From Papaver somniferum (taxonomy: Eukaryota; Streptophyta; Magnoliopsida; Ranunculales; Papaveraceae), in the NCBI RefSeq assembly GCF_003573695.1, contig NC_039358.1:233257560-233321559 (forward strand): 64,000 bases of DNA. The letters are read 5' to 3'. The translations under genes and the position numbers were made by a program. Positions 43,010 through 53,248 of this stretch are shown here, piece after piece; the first letter of the stretch is position 1; the number at the start of each line of letters is the position of its first letter. The notes under the pieces are model-generated. The model was not told the DNA's origin. It searched no databases and was given only the letters and a program-made list of their open reading frames with translations.

Positions 43010-44545
43010 GAGGTGTTATCTCACCAGTCTTCGATGACTCTAATTATTTATGGTGTAAAATTGCTATGTGAGCTTTTCTTCAAGCGCGTGATTTTTAATT
43101 ATGGGTATATGTTGTTAATGGCTATGATGCTCCCGTTGTGGCAATAGGTAACACTATTGTTCCAAAGAATATTGGCGAATATGATGCTGCTGATATACTT
43201 GCTGCAAAGAAAAACACCGACGGTTTGAATGCCATCATACATGCCATTACCCCAAATCTTCAGCACCATGTGTCAAATTGCACTAGGTCTAAAGATGCGT
43301 GGGATATCTTGGAAACCGTATTCGAAGGTAATACCAGTGAAAAGGAAGCTAGGCTTCAAAACCTTAATTCCGATTTGGAAAACCTTCGTATGGAAGATGA
43401 AGATTCATTTGATGAGTTTAATCACAAAGTCTCTGAAATTTTTAATGCATCTTTCGCATTGGGTAAGACTATTCCTGAAAAGGACATTGATGAAAATTCT
43501 CAGATCGCTTCCATCTGTATACGATTCTAAGAAGCATGCCATCGTTGAGGGAAATAACCTTGATAATCTCTCCAGAAATACGCTGATTGGGAAGATTAAG
43601 ATCTTTGATCATGAACATTCATCCGAATCTAAGGATGTTGCGTTCAAAGTACTAAAAGACACAAAATTACTTGATAAAAGTAAAAATGTGTATATCTCTG
43701 AAGACGATCACTCTGAGACTGATTCATCAGATGAAGATCTTCAAAAATCGGTCTCGATGATCACATGACAGTTTAGAGATATTCTGCTGAATAGAAGTAA
43801 ACGGTTCTCCAGAGATAAGACTAAAGCATCAGTCAAACCTCATAATCATATTCCTCCTAAAAACAGGGACACAAATGAAACTGATGACGAGGATATGCCT
43901 CAGTGCTTTAAGTGTAAGGGATTTGGTCATTTTGCAGACGAGTGCCCAAATCGTAGAAAATACACCGGGAACAAATGTCTTGCTGTGACACTTGATGAGA
44001 TGTCTAACAATTATGATTCTGATGAAGACAAAAAATCAAGTGTTTCTCTTCTATGTTAAAATATCGATTTTGATAATTTTATTAATACATATATCAATCC
44101 TGATATTCTTTTAGAAGAGAACCCAATCAAGATGGAAGAATCATTTGACCCCTCTGTTGGAAACTCTAAGTTTAATGTTTCAGGATCAACTATGTGCCTA
44201 GCATCCTGCACATCTCGGGCACCTGAACCATCTTATTCGTTTGCATGCTCCTATTATTCTCTCAAGGGTCATGAGTTTTCAAAGTGTTTCAAATACAAAC
44301 ACAAGATGAGATATGTCAACAAGCTTCAACAAAGAGCAGATCGTCTAGCCACCAAGCTTAAACTCGCAGAGAAAACAGCTGAGGTATGTAAGATCTTATC
44401 TTCCTCGAAGATATTAGTTTTCAAAGATAGATATAGGCCATTAGAGAAGAAAACATGGTTTAAACATACGGAAAGGCAGGGCTCCATGAATTCCAACCAA
44501 AAGGGTCATGGTGGACAAATTGTTGTTCACCACAGCAGAACTTGA
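43010..44545 (+). pseudogene. Copia-type gag of the inserted element
   Basis: Broken gag in several frames. It reads FDDSNYLWCKI, stops, then FLQARDF and VVNGYDAPVVAIGNTIVPKN, followed by the conserved HHVSNCTRSKDAWDILETVF and EARLQNLNSDLENLRMEDED. After a frameshift near 43500 it continues LRSLPSVYDSKKHAIVEG and, past a stop at 43766, the knuckle QCFKCKGFGHFADECPN (about 43900-43950). A second cysteine patch CSYYSLKGHEFSKCFKYKHK lies near 44250-44300 and looks like a degenerate second knuckle (the last H/C spacing kept, the first C pair lost). A stretch rich in K/E/L ends the region. This is capsid plus nucleocapsid of a Ty1/copia element, inactive here. Confidence 0.75.
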
Positions 44546-44769
44546 TTGTGTGGTCATGTGCATCTTGTCTCATGTGCCTGTTCAAAAGAGACAAGATCTT
44601 GCACACCTCAGGCTTTAAAAAATAGTTTTTTTTTTTAGCTTTGTGTTGTTTGGTTTTTTGGAATTCCTCCATATCATTGTTGATTGCAGAAGGGACCAGT
44701 TTGCCAAAAGAAGAGGGTTATTATCGACAATTCTACTCTTTATATGGTTGTGAGTTGGACGTGTGCGAA

Positions 44770-45232
44770 CCTATTTATAGGTTTCGAAACCCTACATTCC
44801 TTTTTTCCTTCTCTGATACTCTCTACATCTTAAGACTTCTTGTTGAGGTTTGATTGTGAACTCCTCTCACAAAACCGTGCTTTCATGGATACTCCAAGCA
44901 CCATGTCTTCTGATGGGAAAGATATCAATATGATTGTTAAGCCATCAATCACTAAGGAAAAAGAGAAATCTCAGCTGTCTCCAACTTTAAAAAGAAAAAT
45001 AAGGAATGTGAGGAAGCCAAGAGTTGTTCCTTCAAATTTTCAGAAGTTTTCTGATGTTCTTGAAGAGTTGAAGCTGGCAAGAAAAGAGATTCATTAAATA
45101 AAGGCTTGTGATCTAAGATCATTGGAAATTCAGAAGGCCCTGGTTCGACATCATCAGCCAAGAAGGTTTATTGGTATTGACTCCTTCCTCCATGAACCAT
45201 ATGTTCCAACGGCTGTTGACGACAAGGAGTAA
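44770..45232 (+). CDS. Small extra ORF with its own promoter-like sequence
   Basis: CCTATTTATAGGTTTCGAAACC near 44769 is a TATA-like element, followed by a CT-rich leader and an ATG at 44885. The frame reads MDTPSTMSSDGKDINMIVKP, a basic patch TLKRKIRNVRKPRVVPSNFQ and FSDVLEELKLARKEIH. A TAA follows at 45095-45097; the frame then continues sensibly (LRSLEIQKALVRHHQPRRFI, SFLHEPYVPTAVDDKE) to TAA at 45230. I know no family for it. Its place between gag and the right LTR is where plant LTR elements carry accessory or captured genes. The internal stop probably kills it. Confidence 0.45.
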
Positions 45233-46613
45233 GGAATTTTTCAAGGATCTTAATGTCTAGTAAAACTTCTTAAGAGAATTTTATTCTTGTTTTTGTTTAA
45301 GAAGGATAACTAGGGTTTCAAATAGCCATTATTGTGAGTACACAAAGCTATGTCCAACATTTGCATCTTCATGTTTTTAGATTTATTTATTTTCTAAAGT
45401 TGTTTTGGAAGATGATGTTTGCAGTATTAATCTTTATGGTTTTATATATTGCAATATGTTATGGGATATGTGTGTTTGCGTCCGTGACCTATTATTGTCC
45501 CATACATTGTGAAAATTTATCTGGTTTATATGTCAATATGCATGTATTGATACAAGATCGATGAACTTTTGACAAACAAAAGTTAAGCCTATTATGTCAT
45601 TTATTGATGGAAGATAGGTTAAAATGTTTTGTTTTACGAGGATTATGTCCATTGTATGTCATTGTGCAAATAGTGATGGGAAATATAATGAATCCTTGTA
45701 TATTCCGCAGTGTTGACCTTCCCTGATCCATATCTTATGTATATACTGTGCGGCTCCATAAGTCTTCCTGTATGAGCATTTCCAACTAGGCTAATCATAG
45801 ATTCGTTTGTGATTAATTTGGTTGTGTATTACAATTAAATTAATCATGGTTTCTCTTGTGATTAGTTTGTTTGAGAATTTTTGGATACAAAATCATTTTC
45901 TTGTAAAAGTAAGGTCGCTCTTGTTGTTCTTTCGGGAATGACATCAAATGGGAGAGAGTTCTTTTGAACTTGCACTTAATTTCTATATTTTTGTGGGGAG
46001 TGTGGCTGTGGAATATTTGAGGAGTTATCTTGTATCTTTATAAACTCCGTGATGAATGCATTTAGCTTACGCTTTATGATTGCATCTAAACAAAGTTGAT
46101 ATGTACTTTTCTTTGGTCTTGAAGTGTCTCCATGAAAATTTCATTAGGATCCCGTTTTCGTACCTCTGCCAATTTTATTGACAAAAAGGGGGAGAATTAA
46201 TATGTAGTTCACACTACAAATACATATGGTGTTCAGATCATTATGTAAGGGGGAGTGGTTTTCGTGTTGAGACGAAGTATTGACTAAGGGGGAGTGACAC
46301 ATATCACCATAGTATTGTTGTCGAAGTTGTGGTATAAGAACTTTGATGTTGTGTGATAATTATATGACACTGTATAACAATGATCGAGAGCTTTTATTTT
46401 CTCATGCATTGTTATGGCTACGGAACTTCAACAACTATGATGTTGAACTGAAAATCTAAGGAATCATGGGAGTACTTGGAAAAGACGAAGTTTTCGAGCA
46501 ATGTTGAAGCACCAAGGAGATCAAGCATGTGGACGAGAAGCTACAAAGTTTTATCTATCTTGTAATCCATAGGTATTGATAGTTTTGTCACTAAAATTGA
46601 CAAAGGGGGAGAT
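45233..46613 (+). other. Internal 3' region with several polypurine tracts
   Basis: No coding evidence. It carries at least four GGGGGAG tracts: near 46190 (AAAAAGGGGGAGAATT), 46248 (TAAGGGGGAGTGG), 46288 (CTAAGGGGGAGTGAC) and 46602 (CAAAGGGGGAGATTG). The last directly abuts the right LTR and is the functional-type PPT. Confidence 0.65.
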
Positions 46614-49005
46614 TGTTAGAGCATTGCTCGGTCGAACTCGCATGTGTTGTTATCTCAAGCATGTTTGTCGATATTAGTGATCAAAACTTTATGTCTTGAT
46701 TTCTAGTTTACTTATGACTAAGTCTCAGTCTAAGATAGTTAAGTGTAGTTGAGCTCCAGACTCCATTGCGATCATCTTACGAAGACGAAGAAATACTCGA
46801 GGAATGTGGAGACTTGAACTTATCTATCACTCAAAAGTCTACTCTATCTCTTACTCTTGAGACAATAGTCGTATAAGTATGATAGTTTTCATACATATAC
46901 ATTTGCTATTTCGAGCCGATTTTATCTTTTTCTCGAAATATGTGTTGGTAAGCTTTTGCTTTAACCACTTTCATCTTTACCCATGACGAAAGTCATGAGG
47001 ACGTTTCAATCTTGAAAATAGCTTTGATGACGATAGTCGTGAATAACGATTGTTATAACATTATAGAAGAATGTTTCAATGATTGAAATGTAGAGTTGAG
47101 ATAAGAAACTATGGATATAAGAATATATAGTGTGTTCGCACATTAGAGTATAAATCCATGTGCCGGAAACCAAGTGTGTGCATACGGTATTGGTGAAGGA
47201 GACAGGTTGGGTACGCGTACCCGTACACGTACCAGATGAAGTTTTCAACCGAAAATTTCTGTTGAGTTTGTAGTTTGCAACTAGTAAACCAGTCATCTTA
47301 GGTTCGTATACCCGTACACATACCCAAGGAAGTTTTCGAACCGAAAATTTCTGCTGAGTTTGTAAACTCAAATCCAGTAGTTAAGATATGCATACCTGTA
47401 CGCGTACCCAAGATGGTTATTTCTCAAATCGGTAGTTCATGAACTTAAAACAATAAATTATAAGGAATGCAATCTTTGCAAACCGTGAGTGTATTGTTCA
47501 TGAATTGATTCAAATGGATCAAACCGATTTTGTTTCAATTGTGTCTATGAATAAAGACCTAAGCAATTGAACAACTCTTCAACTAGTTCTTATGAGTCAT
47601 TTGAACTATTTATGAGAAAGATGAATACGATTAATATGAAAGTGCTCATATGGCTAACCATTGGTTAACTATTTGTGAACCAACTAAGTGTACACGTTTA
47701 GGTATGGTTACTCAAACCTAAATGAATACATTTCATTTGTATGTGACAAGCTAAGTTTCGATCTAACGGTTGAGAGATATTAGCTTGGTTAAATCAGGTT
47801 TTTCATCTAAAGGTGAATATTGAATGCTTTGTTACCAAGGTAACTTGGATTGGAAACCCTGATTTGAAAACTATATAAAGGAGACATCTAGATACTGGAA
47901 AAACTAATCCCCACACTTCCTGTGTGATACTAGTTGGTTATGCTGGAGTCGATTCTCCTTTAACCTTAGGTTTCTTCTCGAGACCCTGTAGGTTAACGAC
48001 TGAAAGAATTCATTGGGATTGTGAAGCCAGACGAAACTACTTCTCTTGCAGTTGAGAGATCTGATCATCGTACGAGTTCAATTGAATAATTGACTTGAGA
48101 TAATATCTCCGATAAGGAAAGATAAAAAGAAATCACTAACATCTTCGTCTCATCGTTTGTGATTCCACAATATCTAGTTTCGCTACCATACGATTTAGAT
48201 TATTGTGAGGTAAGGTGATTGATAATACTAGGATGTTCTTCAGGAATATAAGTCCAGATTATCAATTAGTTCTTGTTCACCTTGATTTATCAAAAGACGG
48301 AACCAAAACTCATAGGTTTATCTGTGGAACACAGATTTATCTATTATTGTAGACTTTTCTGTGTGATACAGATTTGTTTATTAAAGTCTTCGACTTTGGG
48401 TCGTAGCAACTCTTAGTTGTTGGTGAGATCAGCTAAGGGAATTAAGTGTGTAGTATCCTGCTGGGATCAGAGACGTAAGGAGCGCAACTGTACCTTGAAT
48501 CAGATTGATTAGGGTTCAACTACAGTCCAGACCGAAGTTAGTTTATAGTAGGCTAGTGTATGTAGCGGCTTAATATAGTGTGGTGTTGAATCTGGACTAG
48601 GTCCCGGGGTTTTTCTGCATTTGTGGTTTCCTCGTTAACAAAACTTCTAGTGTTTGTGTTATTTCTATTCCGCATTATATTTTATTATATAATTGAAACA
48701 TCACAGGTTGTGCGTTGTATCGATCAATTGTGAAATCCAACCTTTGGTTGTTGATTGGAAATTGATTGATCCTTGGATATTGGTCTTTGGTACCATCCAA
48801 GTTTATATCTCTAGTATTTGATAAAGACTCGCAGATTGCTTGAGTAAAGATCAAATCTAGAGATTGAGATATTAACTCCTTGATATACTTTTTATTAAGA
48901 TTGAATCTGACTGTCAAGTTGATTCTCTTAAAAGTATATTAGAGTTAGTTCATATAGATTGCTAATCGAAATATTGGGTGAGGTTGTTGTACCCCCGCAT
49001 TTTCA
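46614..49005 (+). mobile_element. Right LTR
   Basis: TGTTAGAGCATTGCTCGGTC ... CCGCATTTTCA. TATA box ACTATATAAAGGAG lies near 47870. It has the same triple GTACRCGTACC repeats at 47213-47410 as the left LTR, here partly mutated (GTACACATACC). Confidence 0.85.
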
Positions 49006-49718
49006 GTTATAGCCGCCACCTCTGAAATCACCTATATTAGCCATAAAAGCTTTGTTTTCTGAATTAAGATGAGCTAGTTTTATCCTATCACTGACCACAA
49101 CTTCTTCACTCAACAAATTCTTGCGCAATTCAATACTTGTGATAGATGGATTTCTATGCCTCATTGAAGTTGTAAGAGGAATATAATATGATTTAAGAGA
49201 TTTATGTACTTAAGACTAATTCTTGATATGATATTATTTCATCAGTTGCATCGAGTTGATCAGAGAGAAATTTGATTTCATTAATAAGAGAGGGAACAAA
49301 TGTATCACCTTGAGTTATAGAGAGTAATTTGGTGCGTAGTTGAATTGAATTTGATGAAGAAACTTGAGCAAATCAATCAATAATTCTTCACGACTGGTGA
49401 GAGGTAGTATGTCTGGAGAAGTAAGCTATACAAAATTCAGAAATTGTTGAATTGATCCACATGATAATGGTAGAGCTGATTCTCAATTCCATTAACTTCA
49501 TTTCTAGGTGATGTGTATTATGGAGGACATGGATGCGAGCCATCAAGAAATCGCATCAGTTTATACCTTTGAATCACATGACTCATTAGGTTTCTCCAGG
49601 TATAGTAATTATCCTCTTTAGGTTTGAGATGCACAAATTATGCCGGTTTGAGATGCACAAATTCTGCCAATTGAGTAAGAGAGCCTCGACTAAATGCAGT
49701 TGTTGTTGGATTCTCCAT
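49006..49718 (-). pseudogene. Copia gag, N-terminal part (outer element)
   Basis: From an ATG at 49718 it reads MENPTTTAFSRGSLTQLAEF and VHLKPKEDNYYTWRNLMSHV, then LMRFLDGSHPCPP and ENQLYHYHVDQFNN. This is the N-terminal Gag region of Tork-like copia elements (LxxxNYxxWRxxM). A 24-bp tandem duplication at about 49620-49667 adds a repeat of FVHLKPA with a stop. Further stops follow before the breakpoint at 49006. It continues at 40563 on the other side of the insertion. Confidence 0.72.
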
Positions 49719-50100
49719 AGAAAAGAATCAGAAACAAGGAATTTGATTAAGAAATTGTTGATAAAAAAATAGATATGAGATATAAAAACTCGATAAAGAT
49801 CAGAAATCTTGAAAAGAAATCAAGATTAACCGGGAATAAACCTCTCTAACATAGAAATTCGATACACTATACTGATCAGAGAATAAGATAAGCAAAGAAT
49901 TCAACAGGATCATGAAGAAAAAGATAATAACCCTAATCTAGCACGTCTGATACCATACTAACAGTGTATCATCTTGATTAATCAGAATTATTACAGAGAG
50001 GTTATTACAACATTAATTAATGAGAGTCATGAATGATACTCACACTTAGAGCAGGTGAGAGGTCAAGTCAGATTGTCAGAACTTGAAGTCTGTGTAATGG
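49719..50100 (-). mobile_element. Leader and LTR end of the outer copia element
   Basis: CGTCTGATACCA at 49944-49955 is, on the - strand, TGGTATCAGACG, the primer site of the outer copia. The sequence to its right (from about 49958, ACAGTGTATCATCTTGATTA) is then the element's LTR end. The outer limit is not visible. Confidence 0.55.
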
Positions 50101-50395
50101 CTTCTAGATTGAACTCTTCTATTTCGGAATCCTTCTATTAGTGTCTTCTTTCCCCAAGCTGACTAGTTGAAACTAAGGGGTAGCCTTTCGCGGGAGTTCC
50201 TTCTTTCCTCGATAAAAAAAGAGACTATCAAAGCGTAGCCTTTAAGAAAGGATATTCCTCACCCAGTGCTGATAGCTAAGGCGAGAATAGCTGTACAAAG
50301 GCCTCTTAAATCGGTTCTCAATTGAACTACTATACTAAGTAAAAGGAGTGGAGCTTTGCATTTAAAGGGGCACAAGCAAGCTAGGTACTTAAGTC
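50101..50395. other. Possible organelle-derived insertion
   Basis: Base composition and wording change here. GGGTAGCCTTTCGCGGGAGT, TTCCTTCTTTCCTCGATAAA, GCTGATAGCTAAGGCGAGAA and GGGGCACAAGCAAGCTAGG resemble plant mitochondrial intergenic DNA rather than the AT-rich surroundings. This is an impression only; no gene is present. Confidence 0.3.
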
Positions 50396-51473
50396 AGAAT
50401 TGATAGGTACATGAGGAGGTCTTGACAGTCAATTGTATAAGGATTACGCCTTCCACTAGTGGATGTGACCAACCGACAACAGACACAAAACATAATGATT
50501 CAAAAAAAAAAAAAAAAAAACACAAAACATGAAGCACACAGGATGAGTGTGTGAGATAAAGCACATGACAGAGGGAAAATGTATTTTTAACCTGCACCAA
50601 TGTATAGGCTTAACCTGCACTGCATGATGTTGTGCCAATAGCCTTTGAGGAATGCCTACTCTTTGCCTCGCACCAACGTTACTAGAAGGGAATAACAAAA
50701 CGCAATGACAAGTAATTTGCTAACCAGCATAAGCTCAAACTTCAAAGCATCAAGTTATACAAAGGCAAGGGAAATCTCCAAGTTGCACCATTGTTACTTT
50801 TACCATACTTGTCACAGCGTTAAGGAGAACATCTAGACCACCTTGACCATAGCTAGCTGTTAAAGCATGTACAGAAAAAATGAACATCTTGATATTGAGT
50901 TTGTTCGCCCCTTTGATAATTTTGAATTTAAAAGGCACAAATTTCAACCAAGGGACTGTTACCATATCATAGGCTATTCATTTAAATGTGCATATCATAG
51001 GCTATGCATTTAAATGTTCCATGGCATTGTGTGCCCCGATTTGGAGAACTTAAACCAAATGAAAGAAATGGTTCCAAGAAGCACCAAATTCATAGTGTCT
51101 AGCTTCTCTAAACCACACAGTGAAGTAGAATCACAAGAACCAAAATGAAAGAAATACAAAGAAATCCAAACCAGAGCCAAAATTTAAAAGTCAAACCCAA
51201 AATCATATTCAGATAAAAGAACCTTGACAGGTAAATAAACACCTCAAATTGCTTAAAGGGCGTATTGATATGTAGAAAATCACTAGGAAATGGAAATTGC
51301 TAAAGACATGAAAGAATATCTATATTGAGAATAAAAAATTTAATTAAAGTGTATAACCTTTTTAAATTCGAACACTCATTCATCCTTCAATGAAGCAATG
51401 CACGTAAACATTTTCGACGCCCATCGTAAGAATCAGACTCTTGCTTCCTCCACTATCTTTCAAGGAAACAAGG
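50396..51473. other. Orphan PPR-segment flank, no gene
   Basis: 50750-50950 matches the PPR flank at 61310-61380 plus 62262-62340 (CTCCAAGTTGCACC, TTTTACCATACTTGTCACAG, CTAGACCACCTTGACCATAG) but without the LINE found there. A poly(A) run lies near 50500. No PPR coding sequence remains nearby. 51000-51470 is AT-rich. Confidence 0.55.
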
Positions 51474-52425
51474 CTATGCATATGAGGCTTTTAAATAACC
51501 CGGTGGACCTTCAGCATACCATAGTTTCTTAAAAGTTGTAAGGTCATAACAAGAAAAAACGTTACTCTGCCATAGCAGAATTTCAGTCTCTGTTAGGGAT
51601 AATACTTGACATTCCTGGATTAAGCATGAATCTGATTTTGTGCTGAACACCTTGTTCCAAGTATAAGACTTAAAGAAGGTTCGCTTTCTTGTACAAGTAC
51701 TACTATGCTTGTTGAATACCCATATATCCATCATATGTTCACCTTTCTTCATGTAACGAAGACACAGATACAGGTTCCCTCCAACCGACCCAAGATTAGC
51801 TTTTATATAGGAATTACAAGGAATTTGGCAAGGTGGTGAACTGGTGATGGGAGACGCCGAAATGTTTCATCTCCTAAATCAAAGGCTAGAATATCAAATC
51901 TGTTTTTAACCAATGAAGAGCCCCATTGGCGAAAACGCCTGGTCCCAAAAACTCATAGTCAAATTCTGGTTTGGCTCTCCACCGGCTACCACCACCAAGA
52001 GTGTAAACTTCGCAGCGCGCCTTCCCAGTTTCAATGTAATAAGAAACCCTAACAACCTTATATGTATCGTCGGGATGACAATAACCGAATCCCACACACT
52101 GATGATGTATACCATCCACCTGCAGCAGGGGAACAAGAGTACGTTCACCAGTGACGGGATTAAATATGCAGATAACATGACCGAGTTTTATCTCATAAGT
52201 TATGTAACATAACAAACCATTGCAAGAACCAACAAAGGACGGCCCAAGAATTTTATCGACCTTGTAAAAAAATTCTTCTTCTTTGGTAAAATTTAAATTA
52301 ACCATCTCAGAAAATTCTTCTCTATAGTAAAGTTGGACATCATCGCAATCATATCTAGGCCTAACTGCAAATGTGAAAACTACTGTGAGACCCGTTTTGT
52401 CCGATTTCTTCACTGTGAAACCCAC
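51474..52425 (-). pseudogene. F-box-associated interaction domain, frameshifted
   Basis: Read from 52425: MGFTVKKSDKTGLTVVFTFA, FVGSCNGLLCYITYE, VICIFNPVTGERTLVPLL, CVGFGYCHPDDTYKVVRVSY, CEVYTLGGGSRWRAKPEF and FANGALHWLKTD. This is the classic FBA layout (GSCNGLLC, NPxTGE, GFGYxxxxxxYKVV, VYTLGxxSWR, NGALHWL). A one-base loss at about 51910 (WLKTDLIF-stop where the next frame gives RFDILAFDLGDETFRRLP) and a second near 51805 break it. The last part, 51752-51474 (MMDIWVFNKHSSTCTRKRTF, ETEILLWQSNVFSCYDLTTF), is the domain end. FBA domains sit behind an F-box in SCF substrate adaptors. No F-box is encoded directly upstream; an orphan one is at 60636-60863. Confidence 0.8.
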
Positions 52426-53092
52426 GGAAAAAAAACTTCACGGTCGCACCTGTTCTAGGTGATACAATTGTGCACAGGCTCATATTTTTATGTTTTTCTT
52501 CTTCTTTTTTATCTCTTTCTATAAACCCACGGCAAAAAAAAGAGGAGAACACCTTTCTTGTGATATCTTTTTATCTAATTCAATAAAAACCCTAGAAGAC
52601 ATAGTCTGTGATGAATTATGAGTTAGGTTCTTGATGATTCAAGTGTACAACGAGTTATGAGAAGATTGAGTGAAGATTTGATCAAGAGAAAACAACCAAC
52701 AAAGAGTTAGCTGCTGCCATTGATGTTTGGTGTTGATTGAGATCAGTTTTAGTGTCCTTGATGAATAAGAATTGATGGGTTCTTACCCATTTCGATATTG
52801 CATGGAAGGAGAATATCAGGGAAAAAGTAGAATACTGATAAAGCATCATACATTGTCAGTTTGCAATATGCACAAGAAATGTTCGACAAAACGCCTGAAC
52901 AACCAGCTAAATTCCACCAGCTTTACAATGAACTGTTGGGTTTGAGTAATGGGTTATAAACAGGTATGGAATGGTAAAAAACGGTATTTTTGATTGAGTT
53001 ATGGGATTAGAATTTCGTGCATGTTTGTCATGCATCCTTGCTCAGTCGTTTGAATTGTATTATGTAGTAGCGACACTGGTGGTTAGAATGCG
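52426..53092. other. No supported gene
   Basis: A + strand stretch near 52850-52950 reads SLQYAQEMFDKTPEQPAKFH, which could be an exon remnant of unknown origin. Nothing else. Confidence 0.35.
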
Positions 53093-53248
53093 TATCCTCC
53101 ATCATACCGTGGTGGTGCTCCAAGTTACGGAGATGGTAAACAAGGTGGTATAGGAGGTTCATATGGAGGCTCCAACGATAGAGGCAGTGGTGGTCAGAGA
53201 AATCTGATAATGGTTCTAGTGATGCAAGAGGAAGTGGGAGAGAAGGTT
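53093..53248 (+). pseudogene. Glycine-rich protein fragment
   Basis: It reads YPPSYRGGAPSYGDGKQGGI, GGSYGGSNDRGSGGQRN, then after a one-base slip SDNGSSDARGSGREGSP. The Gly/Ser/Tyr/Arg bias is that of glycine-rich RNA-binding or MORF-type C-termini. It ends exactly where the 450-bp tandem array begins. The parent gene is unknown. Confidence 0.5.

Larger units (their letters stand above)
40564..49005 (+). mobile_element. Pol-less copia-type LTR element inserted in older copia gag
   Basis: Two direct repeats (40564-42935 and 46614-49005, about 2.4 kb each) flank 3.7 kb. A TGGTATCAGAGC primer site for initiator tRNA-Met lies 2 bp inside the left LTR, and polypurine tracts (AAAGGGGGAGAT just before 46614) mark the right. 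The flanking 5-mers ATTAT and GTTAT are a near-perfect target duplication. The interior encodes only a gag remnant and a small extra ORF. No retropepsin, integrase, RT or RNase H motif was seen, so movement would need help from a complete relative. LTR copies differ by substitutions and indels (a 30-35-bp tract near 40760 only on the left, about 60 bp near 48330 only on the right), so it is not very young. Confidence 0.85.
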
